Origin: Colius striatus
Taxonomy: Eukaryota > Chordata > Aves > Coliiformes > Coliidae
Length of the DNA: 64,000 nucleotides
NCBI RefSeq assembly: GCF_028858725.1
Contig: NC_084763.1
Coordinates: forward strand, 52,398,152-52,462,151
Direction: 5' to 3'
Shown here: positions 51,200 to 64,000 of the stretch, piece by piece
Layout of the letters: every line of letters starts with the position of its first letter
Numbering within the stretch: the first letter of the stretch is position 1
Notes under the pieces: generated by a model
The model's input: only the letters and a program-made list of their open reading frames with translations
The model's database searches: none
Told to the model about the DNA's origin: nothing
Program-made: the position numbers and the translations under genes

Positions 51200-51890
51200 G
51201 GTACTTCCTTCCACATTGTGAGCTGCTGGTTTTGGGCTTGTGGCAGCCCAACTCACTGTGCCTCTTGGAATCTCCAAGAAGAGGAATCTCCAAGGCAATT
51301 GCCATTTGCCCAGTGCAGCAGCCTGAGGCTCACCTGCCTGCTGGGGACTCTGGTAGAGGAAGGGGCCTGCTGCAGGAGGCCACTGCTTGCATGTGGGGCA
51401 GATGAAGAGGCAGGTGAGGAGGGGTCTGCCCTGCTCCCCTGGAGGACCTTGAGGCAAAGAAGACACTGCCATAGGGTGGCTGAGAGGCGGAAGGGTGGAG
51501 GCTGAGGTTGCTGTTCTCAGGTGGAGGCCGTATTTTGAGGAAAGAAGTGGGACAGAACAGCCATTGCTGCTGGAGAGCAACCGATCCTGAGGCAGGAGGT
51601 GGGTGGAAGGCCGCGATGGAACAGGGGGGTAACATGGCACCTGTGGAGAGGAGTGGGAAGGAGCACTGCTGCTGTGGGGGGCCTTGGGGGGCTGCCAGGG
51701 TGGACTGAGGGCAAGGCTCCCTGGAAAGCAGTAAGGTGTGGGAGCTGGTGGGCCTGGGTGGGCCGGAGTGGGCCATTTCCCCCAGGGGAGGCCAGTGATG
51801 GAGGCTGTCAGAGTATGTTCCCAGGTGGGGAGGTCGCTGCCGCCATGTCAGGACTGGCAGCTCTGTGTGTGGGGCTCAGGCGTACGTGGG
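51200..51890. other. Isolated GC-rich block, origin unknown
   Basis: About 700 bases of G-rich sequence (plus strand) stand out from the AT-rich desert. It is CpG-poor compared with the promoter islands and rich in GTGGG, GGCAGG and CTGCTG words. Frames of up to 176 aa are open on the minus strand, Pro/Ser/Leu-rich, without family resemblance. I see no clear terminal repeats, target-site duplication or poly(A). It could be an old inserted sequence, an internal exon of a non-coding RNA, or a GC-biased patch. Confidence 0.45.
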
Positions 51891-51899
51891 GTTCATCTA

Positions 51900-54800
51900 T
51901 ATACCTTTTTATTAGCAAAACGAGGAAGTCTGGGAAATTCAAACCCTTTGCCATCCCTCCAGCTTTCTACAGGTAATTACTTTAAAAACAATTACACAAG
52001 AAGTTACCTCAGGCAAATCATATAAAATTAAGAGTACAGTACCGTATTGTCAAATTTCACATCAATAGGAAGTTTTAAAATCCACAGACTTCTGGAGTTC
52101 TGGTGGTTCAGTGTTTGTTCACGATATATATCGGGGGAAAATGTACAGTAGATAGTCTCATGCAGAAATAAACGTGACTGAATTCTGTTTGCTTTCAAAT
52201 GATTGCATTTATTTACATCAGTTTAACCTTCATTTAAGGTGTCATGCATATCTCAGCTAGTATAAAGCTTGTAAAAAAACAAGCTTCTGTGGGAATTGAG
52301 TAAGCATTTTGTTTTGCTTGCAATTAATGGATTCTTACCTAAAGCAGAAGTTATAAGTAAAAATAAACTAACGGTGAGTGGTAGTTTGCTACTGTCATTC
52401 AAATAGTGGACAGTTGGGTAATTACAGACCATCAAAGAACTACTGCACTGCTGATTATTATCTTTTAAGGATTTAACAGGCTTTCATCATTCAAAAGAAA
52501 CTTGCATTGAAGTCTTTAAATATATGCTATTAATAAAATAAACCTATTAAGTGTCGTGATAGCTGGTATTTACAGCTCACCCAGGAGAAAAAGTCATCTT
52601 TCCTTTGTTGCTTTGTGTGGTACAGAATGCCACATTGTGAGATTGGTAGCCAAATCTCATTTATTAAGCACATGTACCTGCATGTGTACTGACAGCTTAC
52701 TTCTGAAAACTTGTAAGTAGTTTAGCTAAGATGAGAAGCTTTGGAGCAGATTTGAACTCTACTTCTGGATAAAGTTACTAGAGTCTTTTTGAGCGTTTGT
52801 AAGGCCAGACCCTGAAAATGTCAGAAAATCCATGTGCAAACCTTTGAACTGAAAAGAAAAAGTACTAGTGAGGAAGATGCTAGCAATAGTTGCATCTGCT
52901 CTGATCTAGAAACGTGTGTAATTTCTAACACATTTTTACATGTATACTTATTCCATTCCAAAACTCCATTTTGTTATTTAAAAATCCTTATGAATAATAT
53001 CTTGATACATATTTACAGAATCTAATGTTCAAAATGGAAAAAGTCACTAACCACAGAAGTGTTTTTCACAGTTGTGATTCTCCATTTGTTTAATATTAAC
53101 ATGAAGAAAGCATAAATTTCCATGCTAATTTTAGTTGAAATCTGGATGTAGGATGGAAATGATGTGTTATATATCCCACTTTCCCACAGAGGTAAACCTG
53201 TATTTAATACATCCTAGGCTATGGTCTTTGTATTGAGTAGTATGAACATTTGAACCATAAAAAATGAGAAATGTGTTTAAGTACACAGTGGTGCTGGAGG
53301 TGAAAACTTTTTGTCTCGTGGGAGGAGTGGGTACATACAGTGTAGAGCTGATTGTGATATGTTTCTATCAGAAGTGCTCTTGGAGCTTGTCAGGAGTCTG
53401 GATTCAACACTGCTGTGTTCATCTGCCTATAAACCCTGTGCAGTTAACAAACATGTTGCCTCCAGTAAGGATGCATCCACTGCCTAAGCTGATCTCTATA
53501 GTTCATCTACCCATTTTTCTTGTGTTGATATCGGAATGAAAGAATCGGTCTTGCATCTCTCATTCAGAATATGAGATTTGATTATTCATCTGAGTAAGAA
53601 TTCCATGATAGGGATCATAAACCTTTGTAAATAGAACACTGAAATTGTAAATAATATAAACCAAATGCTATTTGTTTTCTGTTATTGTATTCTTCAGTCA
53701 CTTTCATTGAGCCAAAGTCTAATAATCATTAAGGCACGTAAAAAATATAAAGATATATGGTTTACAGAAAAGGTCAGTTGCAGTCCACAGTTATTTTTAA
53801 TTCATCAAATTGTTTTCAGCAGACATATCTGTATGTAGCATAATCTCTTGCCCATTTTCAGCAAAACATCCCGATATTCATCATAGATGAAAACAGAGCT
53901 GGAGGAAGAGGAAATGAACAATTTTCCAATTTATGTAATTTAAGAGAAACATGGTGGGGGTCTTTAATGGCCATTGGCTGTATGAAATACAAATTATCTG
54001 TACCTACCAAGCTGCACAAGCCTGCTGAAGATGGCAGAAATGCTGCTTTTAAAGAGTTCTGTAGTCTTGGGAGACTAGTTTTCTTATAAATCAGTTTGTG
54101 TGTCATTGAATCAGACATCCTTATTTGTAAAAGACCATAAATACATTTTTTGTTACTAATATCACAATTGAACATGTTTCAGCTTCATAGTTTTGGCATA
54201 ATATTTTAACAAGCTCTAAACAATTACTAAGTTAAAAACAAAGGATAGAATTTCAGGGAATGATCTGGTTTGAGGTTACTTGTCAGTTTAATTGAGAACG
54301 CACCAATTTTAACCATTAAATTGTCTTTATTATCTTATTTTTTAAAAAACAAAAGAAAAAATTGACCATTTCCAGGTGCATTGACAGATTTATGCACACC
54401 TCTTTTGAGGTTTTTTTGCATAGTGGTGTTGGGTTTTTTTCTTGTAATAAACTGCAAAGAAGAAACAGGTTAAACCTTTGAGAATCTGGAAGTACCAATT
54501 GCCTGAATACATAAGGAAAGAAATTGTTAAAGTGCTCTGAGTGTTAGCAGACTTTTTTAAAGCTAGTTAATGTTGTAATGATGAGACTAGGAATGGTTTA
54601 TAAGTCTGAAAAATATACTGTGCTTAATCACATGTTTATATATTTTATATTTACACATAGGTAGTTACTTGTGGAAATTGAGCAAATGTAGAGTGTATTA
54701 ACATAAAATGTGAAAAAAAGTGAAAAAGCTAATGGTACTGCAATTACTGCTTGGCTGCATGAAAAACTGACAATGCTGGATTGTGTTCTTTTGAAAAATA

Positions 54801-57800
54801 CATACTTCTAATGTGTTGTAATGCAGGATGATTAGGAGTCTCTTCAGTAGCAATTGGGATATGTTGCAGTGTGTATTAATATACCATTTTTTTCTTAGAG
54901 TTTCATATTTATAGATGATGTTCATCTGGAGGCAGTAAACAATTGCAAGACAAACTTGAGGAAATCTAGAAAGGCTTTTATGTAACAAAGGAAAAGTGAG
55001 AAAGGAGAAAGGAAAAGGAACAGTTTTAATCCTTTCAGGCCTAGAGGGTTTCTGGTCAGGGGAAATAAGATTTTACATGTTGTCTAGCTGCTCTTGGACT
55101 TACTGTTCAAACCCTACATTGCAGCCTCAAGGAGAAGGTGGAGGACTTCGGTGTTGTCAATATGCCGCTGTGCACAGCCTGCATTTCCCGTTCCTGAGAG
55201 GATTATGCTGTGTGTGATTGTCAGTGTTCTGTGTAGCAGTAGAGGTGTCTGAATGGAAGATCCATTCCCCCAGGGTTGTCACATCTCAGTAAGCGTTCTG
55301 GTCATTTGAGTCAGGGACATTTTGACCAAAATGTATTAAATTTCAGAGATGTGATCTCTTCTGTTCTCGTGTGTTAAGTACTGCATGGGATTCTTTATTT
55401 GGGGGCAAGTTGTTTGCATTTTATTCAGTTACCAAATTGCATGTGTGTGGAAAGGGGGAGGGAGATTCAGCCTGTGTATGTCTCTGAAACAATTTATAAC
55501 ATGGTTAATAGTAATAACAATGGTTAATAACAAAGTTTATTTGAAGTTCCTTCTGACAAGGACAATGGCAAAACAGGATTGTGGCTCCTTGTAACACCCT
55601 TGCCCTGTCTTACCTTTTATGGACCAGCTTAAATATATAAAATGTCCGAACAACAGTCTTTGTACACTGTGGTCATACTTTAGACATGTATCATGCTTTT
55701 ATTTTACCTTTGATTTCTTTGGCACATGGTGCTATAGGGAATTAAGATAAAGTGCAGTCATCTGTCCAGTTTCCTTCCTTTAGCCATATTGCATATTAAA
55801 CTCCCAGGCCACATAGTGTTCTGCAGGAGATTACCCAAGAAATAATAAATCCTTGGTAAGAGCCATCAAAGCATCATTGCCAGTTTGTAGCTGCTAAAAA
55901 GACCCGCACATCTCTCTCACTGTCACTGCATTATTGATTAACTTGAGAAATACTGAAGCTGTATTGATTGCAAATATTTAGGGATGAAAAAGGAAACATT
56001 GTCCTCGAAGGTATTTGCAGTCCTCTTGTCTCTGTTAAAGGGATCTTTCTTCTCTTGTCTTTCTCTGTCTGTCTTCTGCCTATTATAGGCTGCAGGCTGA
56101 TGTGTTCATCCGAGAGTGCTGGCAAGATGGGCAAGTGGCTGCCTCACCGGCTGCTGGGGCCAGTAGTCACCAAAAACCTGAAAGAGGGCAAGTGAAGGAC
56201 AATTCTAAGATAAAGATTGCTTGATTGGTTCTGCACACAGATGCATTTTGACAGAAATTATAGGAAGCAAACCCCATTTTCCATTTGGCTCTGTCTTTGA
56301 ACTAATTTGTTTTTAAAATGATTTTGATGATCCAGGCAATCTAGGCCATGGGGTCTGAAACAGTCCTGCCTAAGACAGCACATAACTGGCTGATATTCTA
56401 GTCCCATTAGACAGCATAGCTGATGGAATCCTAGCACATTCCATCTCCGATATTCATGGGTTCTCCTAATCCAGTTACAGGAATACCCTGTGCAGCCAGG
56501 CTAAAATATAAGACCTGAGAAAAAATTTAGCTCGTTGATTCATTTGGCTGAAGTCTGAAAGGGGACTTTGCAAATGAAGAACAGTAAAATACACAACAAA
56601 ACAATTCCCTGGAAATCAATCAAATCACTTCTCATTGTCTCTTCTCCAAGAAGTCTCAGCTTAGCTACGTTGGCACATGCAGGTGGTTTCTGCCTGATTG
56701 GGGTACAGTTAGTTCTGTGCCTGGTACTTAGGCTGAAATCATTAACATGTGTCCTGCGTGTTACCTGAATGAAAGGCGAGTTCACGGGTTATTATTGCCC
56801 ATTTTTTCTCTTTGCTCCTGCACTTCCCTGTTTCGATTACAAATCCCCCTCCAGGCACAAAGCAAGCTGGACACCTACAGTGCAGCTAAAGAGTTATTTG
56901 TTCCCTAGGTGGACACTAATGAATGACTGCAGTGCTGCCCTGAGTGAGGGGGTCCCCACTATTAAAAGTTTAATAGAAAGATCTGAGAAGCTGGGAGCCA
57001 AGAGGAGGAGGAGGGGACGGGGAGCTAGGAGTAACTCACTAAGTGCCTTCTCTGTTCCTTTGCGGTAGAGGAGATTATACTGTCTGCTAGGATAGGAGCA
57101 ACTGGAGAGAGGTCAGTTCCCTTTGCCTTCTCCTTTTTCCTTCATTCTCACCGCCAGCTGTTGAAACTGCAAAAATATGTTGGTTCCTTTCCACTGTAAA
57201 ATCTCTGAAAGCAGGAGGAATATGGCCTGTCTGAAAAATAAGTTAATTCAGTCATCCTTTCACTTTTCTGGGTTTTTTATCCTTTTGTTTTCTGCCCACT
57301 CCTCTTTGTTCTCTTTTTTATTTTCTCCCTAAGCTGTCTATCTTCTCTTTGCTCTCCATACTCTACCTGTCTTCCTCTACCTCATGCTTTTAAACACTTG
57401 GCATCAGGATACATATATTTGATTTAGGAGCTGGAAGGTTTTTGTTTGGGTTTTTTTTAATGTTCTTTTCAATTATTCTTTAACTATTTCAGCACCCACA
57501 TGAATGCCTGTCTATGCTAAGTGACCATAAAGTTTCATAGAACAGTACAAATACTTTGTGCCTTATTTCAACTGAGCTAAGTGTAAACCTCTAAAAGTTT
57601 TATCTCTCCCACTTAATTTTAGGAGAGTGAGATCTAGTTTTAGTTTTGCTTTTATTTTTTGATCTAGGCTCCACTACTGTAGCATCTGTCCATGTCTGAG
57701 ACCATATGAAGAAAAGAGATTGGTTACAATAGAGATATGTATCCTTTAGTTTCTCTCTGGTGTGTATTGCCAAGAATATTCTGAATATCTCTTACATAAC

Positions 57801-60800
57801 CCTTATAAGGAATATGATAAATCTCTTGTATAGAATCCCTATTGGAACTCCAAGAAAGAGGTTTTTATTGCACGTTCAGGTCATCAACATATTTGGTATA
57901 CTGGGGTCCTGCAGGATGCTGCTCACCTCGCAAGGGACAGTCAGGGAACAGCAATGGAAGGAACTTCCCTGCACCAGAGATGTTTGAGAGAGTTAGCATT
58001 CTGCTGGAGCTAACTGTAGCCATAGGAATTCGAGTTTGTTTTCATGGTGAGATATGCTAACTTCCCTCTATTTTGGCAATAGAGTTCTAGGATAGAGACC
58101 TCTGCTAATCTTCTGATATCTGGTGATAAATGTAGCTGGAGGAACTAAAATATAATGTCTGCTTCACGGCTCATTGGAGTACCTGTGTCATCTTTCACAC
58201 AGAGCTCTTCTGGAAGGGAATGCAAAAACACTTCAAGCCTGTTAAGGCATCTTGAAAGGAGCACCAATGCCTGAATTTGATGCCTGATCTCTTGGAAACA
58301 ATCCGACTAAGAAGTCTTCCATAAGCGATGTTTCCCATACAACATGTCAGCACAGGTTTCTTAAGATTTCTGACTGTCCAAAAGTGTCATATTCCTGTTT
58401 GGAAATATCTGGAGTGGATTCACAAAGCTTACCTGTGTTTTCCTTTCTCATTGCCTTGCCTTCAAACCTTAGTGTTCTGGCTGAATTATAGCACTTGGGC
58501 AGATCTAAAGCTGACTAGTGTGACCACCTGCAAAATAACTTTTAGAACTGAGGTAGATGTTTTGTGGTGAGACTAATTCAGGGAAACGTGTTTTTCTGAG
58601 CATTGCAAGGATACAAAGGTTGTATTTTTCTAGTTTTTAACAATCAGTGTTTTCAGTCTGCTCTAAAATTTGTCTTTTTTTTGTTTCTTGAACATAACCT
58701 TTCTAAAAAAACACTTTTCTACCATGACAGTACATTTGGTTGTACTTGAAGTCAACACATGCTCTCATATTGCTCTGAATACAGTTGCTATCCTGAACCG
58801 AGGCCTGTGTTTAAAACATAAATCTGAATCCTGGACCTTCAGAAAATGCTAAAAGAGGTTGCTGCTTCTGAAAACACAGGCTGGCAATTCTGCTGCTTTC
58901 CTGTGTGTTCCGGAGAGACAACGTCAAAGCTCATTTGCATAAGACTCACTCTTATTTTCATGATATTCGCTATTATTTTAGGAAGTCTTAAGCATTCTTA
59001 GTAGGTACAGTATAAAAAACCTGCAAGGACGGGAAATGTCTCCCTTTCTTACTGTGAAAATAATAACTGCTTGAGAGAATTAAGTGCTATGTGAGGAGCA
59101 ACATTACTCTCCTTAATGTTCTGCTCACTTCTTATGCTAGTAAAATTTTCTCCTTTTCACTTTTCTGAAGCACTATCTGAAGATTGTTTTTGGTTGCTTT
59201 GGGTTTTTTGTATGGAAACTATTAAACTGACTGTCATAATGATTGTACTCTTTTCAGTGGTCACTCATAGCAGATAGATTGCAGAGAATTGCAATGCAAA
59301 ATTCCCCTCATGGGATATCAGATGAGATCTGAAAATCAGTATTGAATGTAGTCCTCCAGGTTTAGTTTGGGTTTGGGTTTTTTTTTTGTTTCTACAGCTG
59401 CAGACTATATTCCAAATTACTGATAATGGCTGTTCTAGAACTTTGTTGCAAGTCAAAACAACTCCTTGTCTCTCCTGAATATAAGTGCAACTATACACGT
59501 TGTGATCTGGAACCAGCCTATGTCATTTCCTTTGGGTGAACATCATTACGGAGACTGGGAGAACAGCTGAATTGTAGGTTACTCAACAGCCTACAGTTAA
59601 GAACACTGGCCTCTCATCTGGCCTTCTCTGTGACTTGCATTATAAGAGAAGCCAGAGTTAAGTGAACTGGAGAGATCAGTAAAATACTATTGTTCAGTCT
59701 TGTTCTTTGCTTTTAAGGTATGTTCATCCTACTTTCAGGGGTGTCCTTTCAATTGTAACAGTTTTTTTGCTTTCCTAACAGACCTAAGAATAGAAGTTTT
59801 TAGTTAAAGTCTTTAAAAGAGTACAAGAAGCCACCTTTGTATCAGAAAACCAGTAAATCTATATAAAAACAACTGATTAAAACCCCCTCCAAATGCATTG
59901 TATTTGAAGAATGAGAAAAACAAAAGTCTTGCAACTGATCAATTAAAATTGTTTATACCTTCCAGCCTATTGAATCCTTCTTCAGCAATAATACCTTCCA
60001 TGGTTTCACGCTTGCAGCTCCATAAGCAAAAAAAATTGCCATGGAAATCTAATTCTCTGCTTTCAATAATTTTAATAGCACTGTTGAATTATATCAGTTG
60101 TCCATTTATTTTAATGTCCTGATTCTGGTAAGGACTAGAGTCATATGTTTCAGAGGAAAACACAAGAAAGCTTTGGTAAGCTGTGCACTCACAGACTTTG
60201 GTTACAAAGTAAGCAATCAGAAATATGTTTGGGCAGACACTGAGTAGCTGGTCTGAAATTTTTCATGACTATGAATTTTTGTAGTTTGGGCTGAGTTGTA
60301 ACTCAAGAGCTGACAAATAGCTTACCAAAAATGACACATAGAATAATAAATAATGCTTGTTGGAAGGTAAACTGTGTGTGAGAAATTGTAGAAGCAGAGT
60401 AGTTAATGAGTAATTCCGCTGTGTAAGTGGGGAGATTATTTTGTTTCTGTTATATCCTACTGAATTGATTTTAGGAACAGTTCTGAGTGAATTACTACTA
60501 ATTTTTCTGAACAGAAGATGTATATATGGTATGTTTCTAAAACTCATAAACAATACCCTGTATTAACTCTGACATTCAAGAACCAAAGCCTGTATCTGAA
60601 GAAGGTCACAGATGTCATAGCAATGAACATGTGAGCTCAAAATAACAGTAAAATAATGTTATTAAATTAGGAAACATTAAAATATTTAAATTATTTTATA
60701 TTAAATATAATTATATTTTCATGGATTCCTATGCAACAGCTTTATATACATTTATGATTTTATAAAAACATAAACCAAAATAGAATTCATTACCAGTGAA

Positions 60801-62690
60801 TCCAATAATGGTATTTAATAATATACAGTAGATACTGAAAAAAACCTCCTGATAAGGTGCACAAGAAACAGTGGAAGAGAGCTGTCCTGAAACAAAGAAC
60901 AAAACACTGATAGGGAGGACGATTCATGTGAAGTAGCAGCCCTTTCTGGTGTCTGAATACCTTAAACAGCACTTGGCCTCTTCCTTTCTGCTGAAGGTAC
61001 AGTTAGAAGCCTTCTCTAAGGGTAGGTAGTTAATCTTTTCCACTTAGGGAGCAGTGACAGGTAATGTTGCTCTCTGGTATGATCTCTTGCTGTTTAGTGC
61101 TTCAACAGTCAGAGAAAGCCCTCCATGTTCAGATCTGTTGTGGGTTTCAAGCTGAAGAGGTCACATTTGCTGTTATGTATGATCCTTTAATTTTTTTTTA
61201 CTTTGTAAGACTTTCAATGAAAGAGTCCAAGTTTAAGTGGGGAAGAATGCTGAGAAGAAAGGTGCCAAGTGACTCCATAACCTCACCTGCAGCATCCTCA
61301 CTGGCGCGTTGCACCGAATATCCCATTACCTTGGATATCTAATGACCAATCCTGTGTTCCTCTCAGACCCTCAAAGTTAGAGCTTGTGCTCAGTATCAGC
61401 AAACCAAAGTCTCTTTTAGATCTGTCCTCTAGACATAGTCAAGTTTACATTCATTAAAATTAATGTTAACATTTATGTGTATAAAGTACAATTTTTCAGG
61501 GCCCCAAATCCATGTCCAAGCATTCATCCACTGGTCTATGGGTTAGGCCTTTGTTCAGACTGAAATCTGCAAACTGATTTTTCTGACCCTGAGAATAGCA
61601 CAGGCCTGGGTAGGAAAGCACGATGCTCCAGAAGCAATCTTTAAAATAAGTATTTATTACTGTTGAGGGCTTGAATATCTTGTCTTTCTCCTCTATGTTT
61701 TAAAAGACGGTCAATAAGGTACCAACAACACACAATAAAACAATGGAGCAGTACCTTGACATTTTATGTACTTCTTTGACACTTATGTACTTCTTTTCAA
61801 AGTATTGGAAAGACTGAGCTTTGGGCAGCAAACAGAAGTTACTGACTGGGCTAAGGAAGGAAGTCTTGTAGTGTTGCAGAACAAGGTGTTGTCCAAAACG
61901 TGAGAGCCGGGGTAACATGCTCTTGCTCTAGCTCCTGCTGGTGAAGACTCTTTGGTTTCAGGAGTGAGGTGGGACTTCTTGGTCTTGAGTGGGCAGAGTA
62001 GGAGGTAACCAGTGTCTGCTTGGAAAGGAGTCAGCTCTCATCCTTGTGTAGGTGGGTGTCATGTGCCTGTAAGTCCAAAGGCCTTCAGTGGACAGAGAGT
62101 TATCAGGCAGAGCTTCATGGAGCCACAGGGAGAAAATGAAGCAACCGATACTGTAAGATGTCGAAGAGATGAAAACAGTGTCAGTCTGCAAAAGAAAAGG
62201 GGAAAGCTTTTGCTCAGATGTGGGTATGGAAACTTTGTATTTGTGGACCCAACGGTATAGATTTACTGTAACGGGAACATTAGCTTTCTACACTGCTGTT
62301 TTCAGTCACCTCTAAAGGTAAATACAATTGAGGTACATACATGCAGAGGGATGCTGCCTGTTTTAAACAGCCCAATTCTTCCCCACAGTCATTTAAAATT
62401 ATATTTTAAACACATTATTAGAAGTATTTGCAAAGATATTTGGGAATTACGTTTTTGCTTACATGTGTAATAGGTGAACTAGCTGCAGACAAGAAGGTAT
62501 TTTCACTCTGGCATGTGAATTATCCCCCAGAAGGAAGAAGCTGCTGTGAACAATGATTTGGGGAATTAGTCTTTCATATTGTCTAGAAGAAGGAAAGCAA
62601 TGTTTTTCATAATTTTCTTAGACTTTGAGCATTTCTCAAGCCTCCTTATCTAGGAGCCGGGTTTTGCATACACAATCAGAATGAGCGACG
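51900..62690. other. Gene-poor AT-rich desert, third part
   Basis: No protein gene, RNA gene or recognisable transposon tail is seen. Noted items: a small inverted repeat TATTAAA-AG-TTTAATA at 56960-56975 inside a purine-rich segment (56.94-57.1 kb), a pyrimidine-rich stretch at about 57.25-57.38 kb, and a short direct duplication of TTATGTACTTCTTT near 61.76-61.80 kb. Confidence 0.6.
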
Positions 62691-62753
62691 GCTCGCTGGT
62701 TGCCAGAGCTCACAGCAGCTGACTGGAGGTGGCGGGAAAGCCCCAGCGTGGGT

Positions 62754-62759
62754 GTCTCT

Positions 62760-62810
<51 letters not shown>

Positions 62811-62827
62811 GAGCCCACCCAGGGACG
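62754..62827 (+). tRNA. tRNA-Asn (anticodon GTT)
   Basis: A complete 74-base tRNA gene. The acceptor stem GTCTCTG pairs with CAGGGAC, with one G-T pair and discriminator G. The T arm is GGTGG-TTCGAGC-CCACC, and the anticodon GTT lies at 62788-62790 within CTGTTAA. The box A region is TGGCGCAATCGGT and box B is GGTTCGAGCCC (62806-62816). The sequence equals the usual vertebrate tRNA-Asn as I recall it. No intron and no encoded CCA. With the T run just downstream it looks functional. Confidence 0.98.
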
Positions 62828-62836
62828 GCATTCCCC

Positions 62837-62840
62837 TTTT
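62837..62840 (+). terminator. RNA polymerase III terminator
   Basis: TTTT follows ten bases after the tRNA-Asn 3' end, the minimal Pol III stop in vertebrates. Confidence 0.8.
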
Positions 62841-63779
62841 GGCCCGCCTGCCTGCCCCGCAGCCGCCTGTCGTTTTGTGCGCGCCGGGGGAGGATGTGCG
62901 ATTACCGCTGGCGGCCGTGCAGGCGCCGCGTGCTTCTGGGCAGGGGGGCCCGCGGCGGGGAGCGCGGCGCGGCGGCAGCTCCCGCCGGGGCAGCGAACGG
63001 TTCCGCCGCTCCAGGCGACTGCGGGGCGAGACGGATCCCGGCCTGCGCCGCCCGTCCCCGTGAGCCGCGGGGTCGCGTACCTCCCGGCCATCCCGAGGCT
63101 TCATCCCGTCCACGCCGCAGCGGCTCCCGGTCGCTGCTGCCGGCAGCCGAGAGGGCCTGGGGCGGGCAGCGGGGCTGCGGCGGGCGGCTCCTTCCGAAGG
63201 CTGCCCAGAGGCTCTGCGAGGTTTTCCGCGCTGGAAGGTGTAAAGGCAAAGATTTTATTAGAGCCGCATCATGGTGATTAGTGATGATGCCGAGATGAGG
63301 GGTTGCTTCAGGAAGCGCTGCGTTTACGGCGCTCCGGTACTCGCGCTATCGCCATCGGATAACGCGGGTCGGAGCCGAGGCTCTGGGGTGTTTGCGGGTT
63401 GTTACAGTGACCGCTGTGTGCGGCTATGTCCGCTGTAGCCAGCGCTCACGGGTGCAGGGGCGAACACGCATAGGCGGCGATCCCGTCCCTCCCCGGTGGA
63501 GGAAAGCAGCCGGGCTTCCCAGCCTTCGCACATCGCCGGGAAGAGACGACGCCGGGCGCTCTGGCAAGCGGAGAGCCGGCCGCGGGGCGGCCCGGACCGT
63601 GGCTCCCTCCCCCCGTGCCCGCCCGGTCCCCTGTGGGTCCCTCTCCCGCCCGGAGCGGGAGGTGTTTCCAGGCCCGTTTTCTACTGCCAGCCAACGCCGC
63701 CGCTCCGGGCTCGCCCTGCCCGCCCGGAGCCGCTTTGCATACATGAATGTTAACAGCAATTACGTTGGGAGCTTCGCCT

Positions 63780-64000
63780 AAACGTATCAATTAGAAGTTG
63801 GCACCTTCGCCGCGTCTGAGCCCGTGAGCTGGTTCCAATGAGCGTTCCGGCCGTGTGAAGCACGGCTGCCTTCCAGACCCACCTCTGCCAACTCTGCGAG
63901 GATCTATTTACAGTTTATAGAAAACAGAATTCGTGTGACAAATGCCCCCTTCCCCAGTGAAGCTGTATTCCACAGATGTTTTTCAACTCGCTTGTTTTGA
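63780..64000. other. Right edge, nothing recognised
   Basis: CpG density falls and the DNA becomes mixed. No exon or RNA gene seen. Confidence 0.5.

Larger units (their letters stand above)
62690..63740. promoter_or_regulatory. CpG island next to tRNA-Asn
   Basis: About 1 kb of dense CpG starts at the tRNA gene and continues to the right. Open frames on both strands look like composition artefacts. A CCAAT word lies just beyond, near 63.84 kb. The island may belong to the tRNA gene or mark the promoter of a transcript beyond the window. I looked for the start of DNAJC1, a neighbour in human, and did not find it. Confidence 0.65.

Noticed and set aside
51110-51776. Minus-strand frames of 176 and 148 aa in the GC-rich block
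   Set aside because: Overlapping frames with Pro/Ser/Leu composition, no splice context and no recognisable domain.
62752-63113. Open frames across tRNA-Asn on both strands
   Set aside because: They translate the tRNA gene itself and adjacent CpG-rich DNA.
63260-63300. Possible C/D snoRNA (GTGATGAT with an inverted repeat GCATCAT/ATGATGC)
   Set aside because: No convincing D box or terminal stem at the right distance.
34660-64000. Search for DNAJC1 or other flanking genes seen near human COMMD3
   Set aside because: No J-domain or signal-peptide exon recognised. The neighbour must lie further right.

Overview
The window looks like a bird autosome. The evidence is three vertebrate genes split into short exons by standard introns, strong CpG islands at promoters over an AT-rich background, and two CR1 LINE tails of the type common in birds. 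The proteins match my memory of bird and human BMI1, COMMD3 and SPAG6. No search was run, and the species cannot be named from this alone.

All three protein genes lie on the minus strand, head to tail, in the order COMMD3 (about 34.3-30.7 kb), BMI1 (about 29-18.06 kb) and the first two coding exons of SPAG6 (8.43-8.2 kb). This matches the human order COMMD3-BMI1-SPAG6. I rebuilt every coding exon of COMMD3 (8 exons, 193 aa) and BMI1 (9 coding exons, 326 aa, plus a non-coding first exon) by reading splice sites and phases. SPAG6 runs off the left edge: bases 1-8198 are its second intron, with two CR1 fragments in opposite orientation.

Region by region: 1-8.2 kb is SPAG6 intron 2. The SPAG6 promoter island (7.9-9.65 kb) carries a perfect RFX X-box. 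From 9.65 to 18 kb is the SPAG6-BMI1 spacer, with a large CpG-rich block (12.9-16.9 kb) that holds an orphan NRF1/YY1-type promoter and no recognisable protein gene. BMI1 fills 18.06-29.1 kb and has a second CpG island inside intron 1 with a palindromic X-box. The BMI1 promoter island covers 28.6-30.6 kb. COMMD3 and its promoter end at about 34.65 kb and include ten copies of a GC hexanucleotide. From 34.65 to 62.7 kb is a gene-poor, AT-rich desert with no protein gene I recognise, one GC-rich block at 51.2-51.9 kb, a polypurine tract and some enhancer-like stretches. At 62.75 kb an intact tRNA-Asn(GTT) gene sits at the edge of a last CpG island.

The genes act in different places: COMMD3 in endosomal recycling (Commander complex), BMI1 in Polycomb repression (PRC1), and SPAG6 in the central pair of motile cilia. 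Their shared features are the tandem layout, a shared E-box 10-mer in the COMMD3 and BMI1 promoters, and X-boxes at SPAG6 and in BMI1 intron 1. I found no certain undescribed system. The most interesting leads are two small upstream ORFs in the BMI1 leader, a possible alternative BMI1 promoter that would bypass them, a GC-AG intron, an 85-nt intron that stays open when retained, the hexanucleotide repeat that is in frame with COMMD3, and the orphan promoter between BMI1 and SPAG6.
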